From contig NC_091142.1 of the NCBI RefSeq assembly GCF_041381155.1, positions 6,327,778 to 6,391,777 of the forward strand: a stretch of 64,000 nt of DNA, written 5' to 3'. Shown in pieces: positions 32,201-41,891 of the stretch (positions are counted from its first letter, which is position 1; every line of letters begins with the position of its first letter). The translations under genes and the position numbers were made by a program. This DNA comes from Argopecten irradians. Lineage: Eukaryota > Mollusca > Bivalvia > Pectinida > Pectinidae. The notes under the pieces were generated by a model, which did no database searches, was not told the origin of the DNA, and was given only the letters and a program-made list of their open reading frames with translations.

Positions 32201-35200
32201 TTACTATTATAAGCTACCAGCCCTGTACCTCTTGGTTCTTAAAGTGACATAGCTTCCAGATATTTAATGCAGGCCGGTGGTTTTTCTCTGTGTACTCTGG
32301 TTATCCTCACCTGATAAACCTGACAATGCAAACATGACCATCAGGTTGTTTACAGGATATTATCAACATAAACAACATTTTCCACCATATTATTATTTGT
32401 GATGTCTTTGTGGTTTTAATTTTATGCTTGATCCTGGTTGTGTTAATTAGTACAAGATGTATTTAGGTGTGGAAATTTTTTTCTTTTGATAATTTTAATG
32501 TAGATGAAGCATGAAATTCAGTTATTTATGGTATTTTATAGTTTAGCTAAAAAAAATCCTACATGTGTTCTTGTAAATTATTATAGATATATTTATTTAG
32601 TATCCAGGAAGTTTGTTTTGAACTTAAGTTACTTTTCATATATCACTGTATGAAAATTTAAATATAATAGGAAATTTAATGTAAAAAATGAACGTTAATA
32701 TTAAATATTTATATTAAACCTTAGAATACAGACGTGAAAGGAACGATGTGATCGAAGTCTATAAAATTCTGAATGGAATGGATAAACTAGATAAAGACAA
32801 GTTATTAACAATGTCTTCAGCTAGTACTAGAGGTAATAGTTTAAAACTCTTTTAAGAAACAGAGCAGGACTCAAGTCACACAAAGTATATTTAGTCGGCG
32901 AGTGGTAAATTCTTGGAACTCCCTTCCAAACTTCGTAGTAGAAACCCCTACTCTAAACTCGTTTAAAAACCGACTGAACGCACACTGAAAATCAGTACCA
33001 TGCAAGTTTTTACCCCATTTTTTATTTTTTTTTTTTTTTTTTAGAGGGAGGGGTAAAATTAATGTTGACTCAATAGTCAATAGTCGACAATTGTACGGAG
33101 AGAGTAAATAGCACTGCGACATTGAATCAACTGAATCTTAATGGATATCAGCTGTTTGTTCTATCTGATACTAACTGTTAAACCATTATGGATTTCCTTT
33201 TCCAGGTTTGGTGCTTTTGAACAGTTTAAAAGTCTGAATGTGGATGAAAAAGGAAATTTGGCTCCGTCTAAAAGAGCCTTGTGTGGAATGGGTAAGTTGG
33301 TTATTAGTTTAATAACACAGATTTGAATTGTGATGTTGAATTTCAGATTCATCAAAATCCTTGGATTCATCCACCAGATACCTCATGAAATTTTATCAAA
33401 ATTTCAGTTTTCCATATTACAGTCTGTTGTTTGAATTATGCTTTCAAAGGCCACAAAGATTATTCAGTAAAATTAACCCCTGTGAATATGTCCTAGACAG
33501 TAAATCGCAAAAAAATACACCCACAAAAATTAAGAATTATACAGTACTTCATATTGAAAGTACTTCAGATACTACTGTTACAGATTCTAGTTTCTTAATT
33601 CTAATTAATAACAGGTGCTGGTGTGTGTGAGGCCATTTTGGCTGTGACCCCTATGGAAACACTCAAGGTCAAGTTCATAAACGACCAGACATCAGCCAAT
33701 CCTCGCTTCAAAGGTTTCTACCATGGCTGTAGTCAGATCATCAGGACTTATGGTAGGTACAAACTACTAAGTTCTGTCAAACCTGTTTTAAAGGATACCT
33801 GTCTATAAAGGACACTTCTATATATTATAAAGGAAACTTATCTATAAAAGATAGATTCATCAACCTCATTTAGTTCAGAGTTTACTATTAAATTGACTTT
33901 TGTGTTTAGGATAATTGTCTATATTTACAGTTTGCACTGACACGGACTCAATAACCATGCTTTCTAGTATTATCATTATCAGTTACATAATGATAGAAAA
34001 CGCGCGATTCTATTGTTACGGGAATAGTCGATGGCGTAACAACATGGGTCATGACCCCACTTTTGTGGGAACATATAAATGACTCGATTCCAATCAGCTG
34101 TTCAATCAAATTTGTTGACGATAACGGGAGGGGAAAAAATAGAGTATTCGTCAACCCAAGTTGGGTGCAATTTTCTAAACAACTAACTTCTGTATAAAGG
34201 ACAACTGTCTATAAAGGAAGTTTTTACTATGTTATTGTGATGCTTTTTATAAACAGTTTGACTATCTTAATGTGTGTGTTTAAGGGATAAATAATATCAA
34301 TTATCTGTTGTCCAAGGTGACTGACCTTGTGTTTTGTTTTGGTCACATTTTCTAGATTCTTCCTTTGTTAAATTCATGCATGTTTTTGGCAAATATTGGC
34401 AAAATTTCAGAATTTAAAAAAACTTAAAAAAAACCAATGGATTGTAAAATTATGGTTTATTTTTGGGGTTTCAAAATATACGGCAAGTAAAAAACTATGT
34501 TCTAGCAACAAACTCATTTACCCCCACCCTTTAAGACACATTTAGACTCATCTAAATCAAATACTAGACCAGTCCATTACGATATTTCAGGGGTGAATGA
34601 GTTAGCACTGTAGGACTTTCCACAACTCCAAGTTATCTCTGACCTAAGCATCAAATGAAACTTTTTTTTTTATCTTTTTCCAGGTTTTTTCTCGCTATGG
34701 CAAGGTCTCACCCCCACCATACTTAAACAGGGTAGTAACCAGGCGATACGTTTCTTCGTCATGGAAACGCTAAAGAACTGGTATCGTGACGGAGACCCTA
34801 ATGTAAAAGTCCCCACCTTGGTGGTGGGCAGTTTTGGTGCTATCGCCGGGGCCGCCTCGGTGTTCGGAAACACTCCTATCGACGTCATCAAAACTCGATT
34901 ACAGGTAAGGAAATACAATCAAAAATGTATAAAAGGAGCAGGTCTGTGCAGCTTGTACATAGTGTTAAATACGGTCTCAGTCACTTCACTGACGGAGCAT
35001 GCTTCTTTGGCTCAGTCGGTAGAGCCGTAGATTTCCACGCCGGAGACCCGGGTTCGATACCTGGTCAAGGCACTCGACAGGAATCATGTTTATTTTCCCT
35101 GTTCTTCTACAAACATAAGAGACACTACATGTCTCTGGTATATATATTTTCAGTCTGCATTTATAAAGAAATAAATACAAGTGGATCTTGAGGTCTCAAA

Positions 35201-36477
35201 AAGGGGGACGGGGATTTATAGGGACAGGGGCACTTAATCTGCATTTGCATATTACAGAGTTATCTACCCTTGCGGGTTGGTATTGATTGTGACGTCATGT
35301 GTTTGGAAGCATAATGTCATTCTTTTTAGATGAAAAGGCATGAGTCTCATTTACTCACAAAATGATGACATTACAATTACAATGAACTACATACCCATAA
35401 GGGGAGGTAACTCTGTAATGTATGTAGCACATTACTATACTTTTTAATATGCTTTGTTGTCGGGAAGAATACATCAAATGAACTATGATTGTTTTTCAGG
35501 GCTTAGATGCTCATAAGTACAAAAATACATGGGATTGTGCAGTGAAGATATACAAACACGAGGGACCTAGAGCGTGAGTATATACTGTTGTCGAAAATTG
35601 ATATCTATAGCCTTAAAGTGAACAGTCGGGCAAGGATGGCTAAAGTCGGTAAAAATGGTGTGAATGTATCCAGTATAATTTCTTATGAAATGGAAAAATC
35701 AAAATCTCTCGTCAAAATCTGTCTGCGTACGAAGAAATTAATTTAAATTATGGGAATTCTAAAACGTCCTCCTGGCTCACTATGTCCGTAGTTATATTTC
35801 CACACAGCCTCGCTTTCAATGCTTTCAACTTTTCTTTACTTTAATGGTCAGAACTGGGAAACTAAGCAGAACTTGACTGTCGTATTAATATATGAGAACT
35901 TTTGGAAGGCCAATGAACGCATTTAGACTGGTTTTCTTTGCCCGACTATTCACTTTAAAAAAATACCATGTCAGAAAATAAATATTTAGTCTGAATAATG
36001 AATATCTATGTTTGAACGTGGATATGTAGTCTGGAAAACAAAAGATATATTATTATAATAGTAAAAATAAGATATGTCTAAATGATGAATTTAATAGCCT
36101 ATTTGTGTCTATAGACAAAACATTGTATGACTAGTCTAATTATGATACCATATCTAAATTGTAAAGTTAAGACAATTAACAAGGATTGGCTTAAGTAACA
36201 AAACACTTTAAATGAAATAGCGACTCAATCGAGTTATTGTTGGTAAAGTGTAAAGTGTAAATTTATTTGTAATTTGATTATGTAGCTTATGATTTCATTG
36301 AATAACTGAATAAAAATGATATAAAATACTCAATCATTCAATATTTTAAAATTATGTTTCAGATTTTACAAAGGAACCATTCCACGACTTAGTAGGGTGT
36401 GCTTAGATGTGGCCATAACATTCATGATCTACGACTCATTTATGGAAATGTTTAATAAGATCTGGAAAACGGACTGA
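11285..36477 (+). CDS. SLC25A1: Mitochondrial citrate/tricarboxylate carrier, complete, seven coding exons
   Basis: Inner-membrane carrier of the SLC25 family that exchanges mitochondrial citrate for cytosolic malate and so supplies cytosolic acetyl-CoA. Exons: 11285-11396, 29009-29219, 33206-33291, 33615-33752, 34684-34904, 35500-35573, 36363-36477; 957 nt in frame, 318 aa (human 311). All three SLC25 signatures PX[DE]XX[KR] are intact: PTEYVK (51-56), PMETLK (149-154) and PIDVIK (247-252). Segments [48 protein letters not shown] and the C-terminal WKTD match the human citrate carrier rather than other SLC25 members. Six membrane helices are expected in three repeats. The short N-terminus (about 35 residues) is rich in K, S and P. 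Intron 1 is 17.6 kb. Possible polyadenylation signals are ATTAAA at 37808 and AATAAA at 38836; neither is proven. Confidence 0.96.
14150..14590 (-). repeat. Tandem array of a SINE body segment, about 120-bp unit
   Basis: Four copies of a unit containing GAAGCTGGAGTACCCAGAA, AAATCACCAA and TATGGTCAG start near 14150, 14271, 14400 and 14510. The same words occur on the minus strand of the SINEs (GGAGTACCCAGAAAAAATC in the copy at 7436-7772), so this is a local amplification of part of that SINE. Confidence 0.6.
15310..16655. repeat. 24-bp minisatellite, about 55 copies
   Basis: The unit is GGGTGAATGGTGGGTGTCAC plus ATGA, repeated with few changes; GAGAGTGAATGG variants are scattered among GAGGGTGAATGG ones. 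Occasional units of 21-23 bases shift the frame. Because 24 is a multiple of 3, both strands carry open frames of up to about 215 codons (HMRVNGGC on the plus strand, THHSPSCD or HPHVTPTI on the minus). These have no codon bias or signals of their own and are not genes. Confidence 0.95.
17666..17880 (+). mobile_element. tRNA-derived SINE, best-preserved copy
   Basis: The head carries an A box (TGGCCAAGTGGTTAAG) like that of tRNA-Leu or tRNA-Ser and a B box (GGGTTCGTATCCC). The body has GTTGCCAGGTACTGACTGCT and TTTTCTCCAGGTACTC, and the tail CCTCCACCAACAAACCTGGC then GTTAAACTAATAAACCC. Other copies: 20711 (+), 30012 (+), 30828 (-), 31038 (+), 7436 (-), 23150 (-) and weaker ones at 32115, 56100 and 60330. 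The structure fits the tRNA-derived SINEs known from molluscs; I do not assign a named family. Confidence 0.8.
19158..19440. mobile_element. MITE family I, copy 1
   Basis: Begins CGGTATACATACC and runs through AAATAAGCACCCATCCCCC to TTATTGGGTTTAATATGGTA. The left TAAGTGCCCC-type segment and right TATTGGGTCGAATACGGTA-type segment form an imperfect inverted repeat, seen more clearly in copies at 27422-27575 and 51196-51450; a possible further relic lies near 31270-31365. Confidence 0.55.
19648..19806. mobile_element. Dispersed repeat family E (CAGTCAAACCTGTCT type)
   Basis: Starts CAGTCAAACCTGTCTAGAAA and contains TCAGGTGGTCTTTATACACA and ACAGGTGGTCTTTTTACAGA. A close copy is at 21258-21435, a minus-strand copy at about 40738-40915, and shorter relics at 33774-33860 and 34185-34230. 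It is non-coding. Confidence 0.65.
20711..20912 (+). mobile_element. tRNA-derived SINE
   Basis: Has a head with GGTGGTTAAC, the B box GCAAGTTCGAATCCCATGTG, body GGTACTGACTGCTGGTCAG and tail TTTCCTCCACCAACAAACCT and GTTTAACTAATAAA. The following bases (20913-20965) repeat sequence from just before the element (about 20645-20700), a tandem or target-type duplication with ATTCATC and AAAAAAGTGTACAGTAAA. Confidence 0.75.
21258..21435. mobile_element. Dispersed repeat family E, copy 2
   Basis: Begins CAGTCAAACCTGTCTTTAAT and carries GTCAGGTGGTCTTTTTACAC, collinear with the copy at 19648-19806. Confidence 0.65.
21788..22320 (+). repeat. 58-bp tandem array of a SINE tRNA head
   Basis: About nine units of 58 bp. 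Each contains TGGCTGAGTGGTTAAGGTGT (a tRNA-type A box), TCTGACATTCTACCAC and CCTCCACCTCTGGGTTGC. In the SINEs of this window the same words lie between the A box and the start of the B box, so the array is an amplified SINE head that stops short of the B box. No intact tRNA can be folded from a unit. Confidence 0.8.
23150..23365 (-). mobile_element. Degenerate SINE, minus strand
   Basis: Read on the minus strand it has the head region (GTACAGTGACCAAGCAGTGA), then the GTTTGAAACCT B-box remnant and body with TTCTCTAAGTATTCTGGG. It is strongly diverged from the copy at 17666. Confidence 0.5.
23580..23954. repeat. 65-bp tandem array, left part
   Basis: Units contain CTTGGAATACCAGCTACAAT, TATATATAGTAGAACATATT and AACGAGGTCTGTAATTA. 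The array breaks off at CGAGG and resumes in register at 26075 after a 2.1-kb insertion. Confidence 0.9.
23955..26074 (+). mobile_element. Solo LTR inserted in the 65-bp array
   Basis: The inserted 2120 bp begins TGTTACGATCCGTAAC and ends AAAAGTTACA, so it has TG...CA termini within a short TGTTAC/GTTACA inverted repeat. It is flanked by GAGG at 23951-23954 and 26075-26078, a 4-bp target duplication that restores the array unit CGAGGTCTGTAAT when the insert is removed. Inside, a TATA box (TATAAAAGG, 24540-24548) and a later AATAAA (about 25943) fit LTR promoter and polyadenylation signals. No gag or pol frame is present. About 850 bp of it is a nested HINE-like element (24910-25763). A 4-bp duplication suits a Gypsy-type element, but the superfamily is not proven. 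Confidence 0.75.
24910..25763 (-). mobile_element. HINE/pearl-like element nested in the solo LTR
   Basis: Read on the minus strand its 3' end has a hairpin (CCCGCATCTCGATGCGGGG-type palindrome around 24916-24935) followed by CCCTAATA, resembling the CTRR end of Helitron-like elements. Next to it lies a (TCCG/TCTG)n microsatellite at 24955-25008. The interior has two related stretches (GTTGTTCAGAATTAAACAAG at about 25213 and 25355), a short tandem duplication. The 5' end near 25763 holds GACACGTCAG and a GGGCCC palindrome. The same layout as 49485-50993 suggests a related non-autonomous family. Confidence 0.55.
26075..26745. repeat. 65-bp tandem array, right part
   Basis: Continuation of the array at 23580-23954, with about ten more units. 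The duplicated GAGG at its left edge marks the LTR insertion. Confidence 0.9.
27422..27575. mobile_element. MITE family I, copy 2
   Basis: TACCATATTCGACCTTGTAA at the left and TTTATTGGGTCGAATACGGT at the right are imperfect inverted repeats. The interior has CCCCTCCCTCTTTTCAGG and CAAAACTATCAAAACTTAT. Confidence 0.65.
28349..28439. mobile_element. MITE family B, copy 4
   Basis: TTACCTCATTCACCCCTGAA at the left and TTTCAGGGGTGAATGTGTTAA at the right enclose GACTCTTCTAATTCGAAGAC. It lies in SLC25A1 intron 1. Confidence 0.8.
28513..28940. mobile_element. MITE with TACTGTAAACCAACT termini
   Basis: The left end TACTGTAAACCAACT and right end AGTTGGTTTACAGTA are perfect 15-bp inverted repeats about 428 bp apart. 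The interior contains TTTCGCTGATC and TTTTCGGAGATAAACTTTCG, words shared loosely with other AT-rich repeats here. The element ends about 70 bases before SLC25A1 exon 2. Confidence 0.75.
29277..29624. mobile_element. MITE family A, two copies in tandem
   Basis: Copies at 29277-29445 and 29451-29624 both read TCTGTATTTGATGTTAGAGT at the left and GGGAGGTTACTCTGAA at the right. They share almost every base, including the join CAAATCATTCTGTATTTGAT. A local tandem duplication of a single inserted element is more likely than two insertions. They sit 57 bases after SLC25A1 exon 2. Confidence 0.75.
30012..30205 (+). mobile_element. tRNA-derived SINE, diverged head
   Basis: The head has GGCCGTGAGTGGTTAA; the body has GTTGCCAGGTACTGA and ATTTTCTCCGGGTGCT; the tail has TTCCACCAACAAACAT and GGAGGTTAAACTAATAAAAC. 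The B box is lost. Confidence 0.65.
30828..31245. mobile_element. Head-to-head pair of SINEs
   Basis: A minus-strand copy (30828-31012, reading CCCCACATGGGATTTGACCT and ATCTTAACCACTCGGCCCCC) meets a plus-strand copy (31038-31245, with GGGTCGCAAGTTAGAATCGC, CCTCCATCAACAAACCTGGC and GACGTTAAACTAACAAACCC). Their heads face each other across about 25 bases, so transcripts of the intron could fold into a long hairpin. Confidence 0.65.
32115..32370 (+). mobile_element. Degenerate SINE relic
   Basis: Retains TGTGGTCAAAGTGTCTGACA, CCTCCACCTTTAGC, GGTGGTTTTTCTCTGTGTAC and TGATAAACCTGAC in SINE order. It is otherwise strongly diverged. Confidence 0.45.
32724..32988 (+). mobile_element. LINE reverse-transcriptase C-terminal relic
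   Basis: Two open segments in adjacent frames encode the tail typical of animal non-LTR retrotransposon polymerases: [14 protein letters not shown], then [10 protein letters not shown], and after a one-base shift at about 32854 [13 protein letters not shown] followed by SFKNRLNAH and a stop. The order K-I-x-N-G, R-G, K-L, F-S-x-R-V, W-N-x-L-P, S-F-K is the family's usual end. No upstream RT core is present, as expected of a 5'-truncated insertion. It is dead DNA in SLC25A1 intron 2. Confidence 0.7.
34510..34604. mobile_element. MITE family B, copy 5
   Basis: AACTCATTTACCCCCACCCT at the left and TTTCAGGGGTGAATGAGTTA at the right enclose ACACATTTAGACTCATCTAA. It lies in SLC25A1 intron 4, about 80 bases before exon 5. 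Confidence 0.75.
35001..35073 (+). repeat. tRNA-like sequence, probably a SINE head or tRNA pseudogene
   Basis: An A box TGGCTCAGTCGGTAGAGC (35008-35025) and a B box GGGTTCGATACC (35050-35061) are correctly spaced for a class I tRNA of about 73 nt, with CCCGG/CCTGG around the T loop. The acceptor arms (GCTTCTT versus AAGGCA) and anticodon stem do not pair well, so a functional tRNA is unlikely. It sits 96 bases after SLC25A1 exon 5 and is unrelated to the Leu/Ser-type SINE heads elsewhere in the window. Confidence 0.55.
35244..35426. mobile_element. MITE family A, copy 4
   Basis: TTTGCATATTACAGAGTTAT at the left and GAGGTAACTCTGTAATGTAT at the right. It includes TGACGTCA at 35290-35297 and lies in SLC25A1 intron 5, 73 bases before exon 6. 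Confidence 0.8.
35613..35958. mobile_element. MITE with TTAAAGTGAA termini in SLC25A1 intron 6
   Basis: TTAAAGTGAACAGTCGGGCA at the left and TTTGCCCGACTATTCACTTT plus AA at the right are inverted repeats about 346 bp apart. It is non-coding, starts about 40 bases after exon 6 and probably targets TTAA or TA. Confidence 0.75.
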
Positions 36478-37422
36478 TACGACAACGACATATCGTGAGA
36501 AAATATAGCACTAGAAGTTCTAGTATTAGCCATTATGTGTTAGACAAAACTCATTGTGAATTGGTAAAACTGTAGACTTGGTAACTGGAGTATTTTTCAA
36601 AATATTGGTCAGCAATGTTAGTGTTATGGGTATAAATATGTTGGGATATTAGAAATTGCACAAGACCACCATTACCACATAGGGAATATTCTTAATTCTA
36701 CTGGTTAGTGGTTAATGTAAATTTGCTAATATTTGCATTGAATTTAATTGCTAATATTTTCGTTTGTTTTAATTTCGCTAAATGCGGATTAACCTTAATT
36801 GGTCAAATCAAAAGCTCTAAAAATGGTTTTTTTGACTCTTCTTAAAATTTTGAGTTATTTATATTAATGAAATTTCTATGCCACAGTAAAAAAAGTTGCC
36901 AAGTTCTATGAATGATCTATTAGTGTATATGATAAGTCTCTAAGCAATATAAGTTTTTTTTTTGTTTTTTGTTTTTGTACAAATGTGGGAATAATGATAT
37001 TTAAGTAATTCGTCATGTGAAAGTATTTAGATTAAGGGCACATCAAGTAATTTTGTATTTGCTAATAGTTTTAACTGAGAGAGTATGATAATTTGTAAAA
37101 GCATAAAAAGGTTCTAATCATTCGCAATGTAAAAGTGTTGGGTTATTAGCAGTGTAAAAGTGTTCTTCTTTATCGGAGTGTGTGAATAATTATTTGAATT
37201 CTAAGACAAATGCTTATGCCTGTGTAAGATTGTATTTGGATGAAGCTCTGAAAATGAGAATCCAAATGTATAAGTGATTCATTTACGAAGTGAAGAAGTG
37301 AAGAGTTTTATGTGCCGTCACGCTATATATATCGTTTCGGGGCACGCGCCCGAGCGATTCATTTGAAATGTAAAGGTATGTATTTGTGTAAAGGTATTTG
37401 GGAAATAGTACATGTGATAATT

Positions 37423-37507
37423 AATTCGTTCACCCCTGAAGACACATGAACTGTTCTTATTCAAAGGCAGGAAGGGTTCATTGTGTATATTAGGGGTGAA
37501 AGAGTGA
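37423..37507. mobile_element. MITE family B, copy 6
   Basis: AATTCGTTCACCCCTGAAGA at the left and ATATTAGGGGTGAAAGAGTG at the right; probably within the SLC25A1 3' UTR or just past it. Confidence 0.7.
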
Positions 37508-38039
37508 AGGAAAGTTTGTTAATTAAAGAACTAGTATGAATGTGTGTGATAAGTGGATGATTGAGGAGTGTGTGAAAATCACTTTATCTTTTTTTAAGGC
37601 TGTGGTAGTGTTGGCTTATTTATAACAATGATATACATTTCTCTATTAATTAATCATAATTAATTAATCAAGGTGCAGATTTCCACAAAGGATATTGTGT
37701 TCAACAATATTTTTATCTTTTAGTTTCTATGGTGACCAAACTTAAATCGTAGTGACTATAAATTTTGTAATAAGTCACACAGACTTTGTACATATCAGTG
37801 TTACTGTATTAAAGTGTATAGTATATTATAAGCAGATGATTGATAATCTTCTATTGTATTTTGTTAAATTGTTAATAATATATTTTTGTTAAATTCATAC
37901 TATATTTTGATTATTTTCCTATGATTATGTATTTTGATTTTTGAAATCCATATTTCTATCTTGTTGCATTTTCCATTTAGGATGTGCAAAATGTCTGTTG
38001 TTTATTTATAATTATAGTGCTATAATATATTTTATTACC

Positions 38040-38124
38040 CATACACCCCTGAAAATTCATAATGAACTATTCCAGCGTTTGACGTGGAAGAGTTCAAATG
38101 GGTCATAAGGGGTGAATGAGTTCA
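38040..38124. mobile_element. MITE family B, copy 7
   Basis: CATACACCCCTGAAAATTCA at the left and ATAAGGGGTGAATGAGTTCA at the right. Confidence 0.7.
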
Positions 38125-40121
38125 ACATTCACCTGTAGCTAGCTTATTTCCAAAACAGCTGCCAGGGTCGAATTATTCCAGTAAAAAGTGCAGGGTTTAT
38201 GCATAATGCACATGAACTTACCATTAATATCAAAACCCTTAAACATAGCTTTTGACCAATCAAAACCAGGTATCGTCCATTGCCAATTGACAAGAAAACA
38301 GCAGGCGAGAGTAAACAAATAATTCATTATGTATTCAGATGCAATGTGGATATTGTGTGCTCAATTAACCTCAGTAATTATAATCATTGTCATATTATGT
38401 ATAAAACAGTTGATAACATAATATGGGTGAATACGAGGATTTTCGGCCTCATGTTCAGGGAAATAAAATTCTTGTATTCACCCAAAACCAAGTCAATAAT
38501 TGTGTCTAATATTGCTGCAATAACTTACTGCTATAGAAGCTGATCACGTGCTACTGTTGTTTGTTCCTTGTCTTTCTATATTTACAGAAATAGTCATCTT
38601 AATTTTTACTGCATTGTAGGACTTTTCCTATCAGCAAATTATGCCTATTTTTCCCCATGTACATTGCATTGTGTCCATGCCAAAAGGGCGCTATTGCCTT
38701 GTATAGTTTTGTCGAAAGATGCAATACTGCCTGAGGTTAAGACGAGGTACTATCCCCTCACAAGACAACTACTAAAGGCAGAAGTGCCCTCTTAACAAGG
38801 CCATGATCAGTCCAGTACATCATCTTAACGTGTGTAATAAAGTTTACGTTCTGTTTTTCACAGTAGTCGATGTCATTACCCAAACATATCGTTATCTCCA
38901 CACTCTTGTGTATCAGTTGTCAATTTTCTGTTTCTTAAAATGACCGAATTGAGATTCAGTTGCAGAAATATTGAAAATAGAACTAGCTATAAAAAAATGA
39001 AACTGGTGTCTTTTGCAGGAAAGCAACATTTGTTTCTTTGTTCCCTTATATCCAAAGCCTATCCGCCATTTTGATGTTTCGGTCCAGTGCAAAATTACCA
39101 TTCTGTCATGTTATAGGTGACATCACAACAGATTTGCACTCCAATACATGTATACATTTGTAGTTCAGCATTGCAGCGTAGTACCCATATGTGTAGCCAA
39201 TCAGCTAAGAGTCTGTATTGTGTCATGTGATTTACTAATTCATTAATGTTATTGATAAAATGATGCTATCAATACCAAACATACATTGTACTTGATATTT
39301 TTCTCAGCTGACTTGTTTAAAATCTCAATGACGCAATATTTAGGAGTAATGGTGTTCATCACAGAATAACTGCTGTTTATTTCACTTATAGATAAATGGT
39401 TATAATAAATACTTAGGATTCTGTGCAATTCTTAACTGCAATATAGAATATAAAACTCATAATTGTTTGTGATTAGTTGAGATTTATCTATAACATTATT
39501 ATTAGGATTATTAATTAATTAATGAAAATGAATTCAGTAATTCCTGTGCTGGTTATTGAACTAGATTCTTCATATTGTAAACAAACTTATTTTTGCGTCA
39601 ACTATAAAATGCATTTTTCTGTCCGACATGTTCACAGCTATGTATTTTAGTGATTTACAGGTACATGTTCATTACATTATTGAACATGTAATTAATATTT
39701 TCTCCCAAAATAATTTTTTGTAAATTTGAATTGCCTGTGAAATACTAGAAATTAAATTGCTTTCAAAAATATATTGGTTTATATTGAAGGTGAACATATG
39801 CATTAGTATAGTTCTACACCAAATTATTTTTTTGAGATGATGCACCGGGTATGTTGATGGACATGAAATGTATCTGCAAGAAAGGACTGATTTGAAAGAA
39901 TTATAGAATTTCTGATATTTTGAAGGGAAAAAAACCCAAAATAGACAAATGATATGACAGCATATTGATAAACTTTCTAATAAATACATTTATGATTGAC
40001 GATTCTTAGTTAATAATTACCTAGTAATTTATTTGTTACTGTTACTGTATGAAAGGTGTTACATTTATAACCTAGCTATAAGCATTACATGTTTAGGTTC
40101 TGTACAAGCTGCTATTCCCAA

Positions 40122-40292
40122 TTTGCATATTACAGAGTTATCTGCACTTGCGGGTAGGTATTGATTGTGACCTCATGTGTTTGCGAGCGTAACGTCATAC
40201 GTTTCGGAGAAAATGACGTGAATTGCGCTCACAAAAGAATGACGTAACAATCGATACCTACCCGCATGGGAGCTAACTCTGTAATATGCAAA
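40122..40292. mobile_element. MITE family A, copy 5 (best termini)
   Basis: The left end TTTGCATATTACAGAGTTAT is matched by AGCTAACTCTGTAATATGCA at the right, with GCGGGTAGGTATTGATTGTG and CAATCGATACCTACCCGC further in, so the arms pair over roughly 50 bases. The spacer carries AACGTCATACGTTTCGGAGA. Confidence 0.85.
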
Positions 40293-40737
40293 GACGGAAG
40301 AAACATCTGCTGATTCAGAAGTTCTATTTTGACTTCTTTTACATGACTTCCGTTCATTTGTAAGTGTGAAATTCTCAATACATTGTACGAATATGTAGGT
40401 TTCCACAGTATCATATGTGTACCATTATGTGTTATTTTAAACAAGAGGGACCACGATAGAAATAAAGAAAAAGATATAGACCTGAAATCTGTGTTGACTA
40501 ATTATATGGTAACAATGTGTAAATGAGCATTACTGGAGACTTGATTTCTTAATAATTTACAAGGAATCCAGTTGACCATAGACTTTCAGTAGATTCAGAA
40601 GTCAAATCACAATTTCGCATGATCAGAAATCTGAAGAGTCAAAACCTATGACAAATAGACATGTGCTTCAAAACTAAGATTCAAATTGGACTTTTGGGAG
40701 CCAAGAACATACTCTCAGGTGTCCACTGAATTTTTCA

Positions 40738-40915
40738 CAGGAAAACCTGCCTAAGTAACCACCTCTGTATAAAGACCACCTGAGTATTAAGTCCACTTTC
40801 TTGGGTTCTGAAATGTCCATTTATAATGCAATTTGACGTGTGTATAAAGACCACTTGGTTGTAGAGACTACTTTCCTCTTGTACCATGGGTGGTGTTTAT
40901 AGACAGCTTTTACTG
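40738..40915 (-). mobile_element. Dispersed repeat family E, minus strand
   Basis: AAAACCTGCCTAAGTAACCA and TGTATAAAGACCACCTGAGT are the complements of the words that mark the copies at 19648 and 21258. It abuts MITE C copy 2. Confidence 0.55.
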
Positions 40916-40923
40916 ATACAGTA

Positions 40924-41288
40924 TTCAAAGATGCTCCACCACCGACAGAACATAAATGATACCCATCATTTGAGCCATAATTTGTGTTTAATTGTGTATA
41001 TATATGTCCAATTAACACAAAAAATAATACAAAATAATTTATTTTGATTTCGGTGTATGTACAATCAGTACTTCATTCCATATAGGACATAGTGCCACGG
41101 ATTTTTTTCGGGATGCAATTAATAATTTTTGATATTTTTATCTTGAAGTAAAGTTAGAAGCTTAAACTGTCCAATGGTGGTAATAGTGTAAATTGAGTAA
41201 CTTTTGTAAATGAAGAAAAATACTAAATCATCTACTCCTGTTTTTGATAGATAAAAAATTCTATTTGTCAGCGGTGGAGCATCTTTAA
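40924..41288. mobile_element. MITE family C, copy 2
   Basis: Begins TTCAAAGATGCTCCACCACC and ends GTCAGCGGTGGAGCATCTTT; about 365 bp and collinear with 6449-6780, plus an internal GTCCAATGGTGGTAATAGTG segment absent from copy 1. Confidence 0.8.
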
Positions 41289-41782
41289 TATTACTGTAAT
41301 TACAGTACATAACCTGCTGTATAGTCCGATACTGTAAATACACTTTTGTCCTGCAACTGCCTCATGATATTATTGTATGAAGGTAGAGGCCATTCAGCTG
41401 AACAATCTTTATGAGGTAAAATCTAGCTGAAATCTTGACCCAGTTTCATGAACATTCCTTTATTTTAAGGAATTCTTCCACTTGAAACTTCTCCATTGGA
41501 AAACATAAGCTAGTTAAACATGTTACTGTAACTTGTGTAATGCTTTTCTATGGAAAATTTTAAGTTCAATGTATGTTCATGAGACTGGGCCCATGTTTCA
41601 TCTATTTCCTTGATCTTAGAAAACAAGAAGAAATCTGACGATTGGTTATCCACAAACAACACAGACTTGGTTTTATAAAAATGTGATTTTATTCCACTTG
41701 TCGGTACAAGTGAGATTCTAATGAAACAATTTTGTATATATATATATATATACAGACAAAATCTATAACAGTAATCCTATGT

Positions 41783-41891
41783 CACAGGGACCTCGCACAA
41801 TTTCTAACCAGCTTATTAATATATATATTATACATGTACTATAATATATATATTGATACTGTTGGTTAAACATTCGTGCCAGGTCCCTGTG
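41783..41891. repeat. Hairpin element with AT core
   Basis: CACAGGGACCTCGCAC at the left and GTGCCAGGTCCCTGTG at the right form an imperfect inverted repeat. The centre (about 41813-41854) is a TATATATATT-rich near-palindrome. The whole 109 bp could extrude as one hairpin. It may be a very short MITE. Confidence 0.6.
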
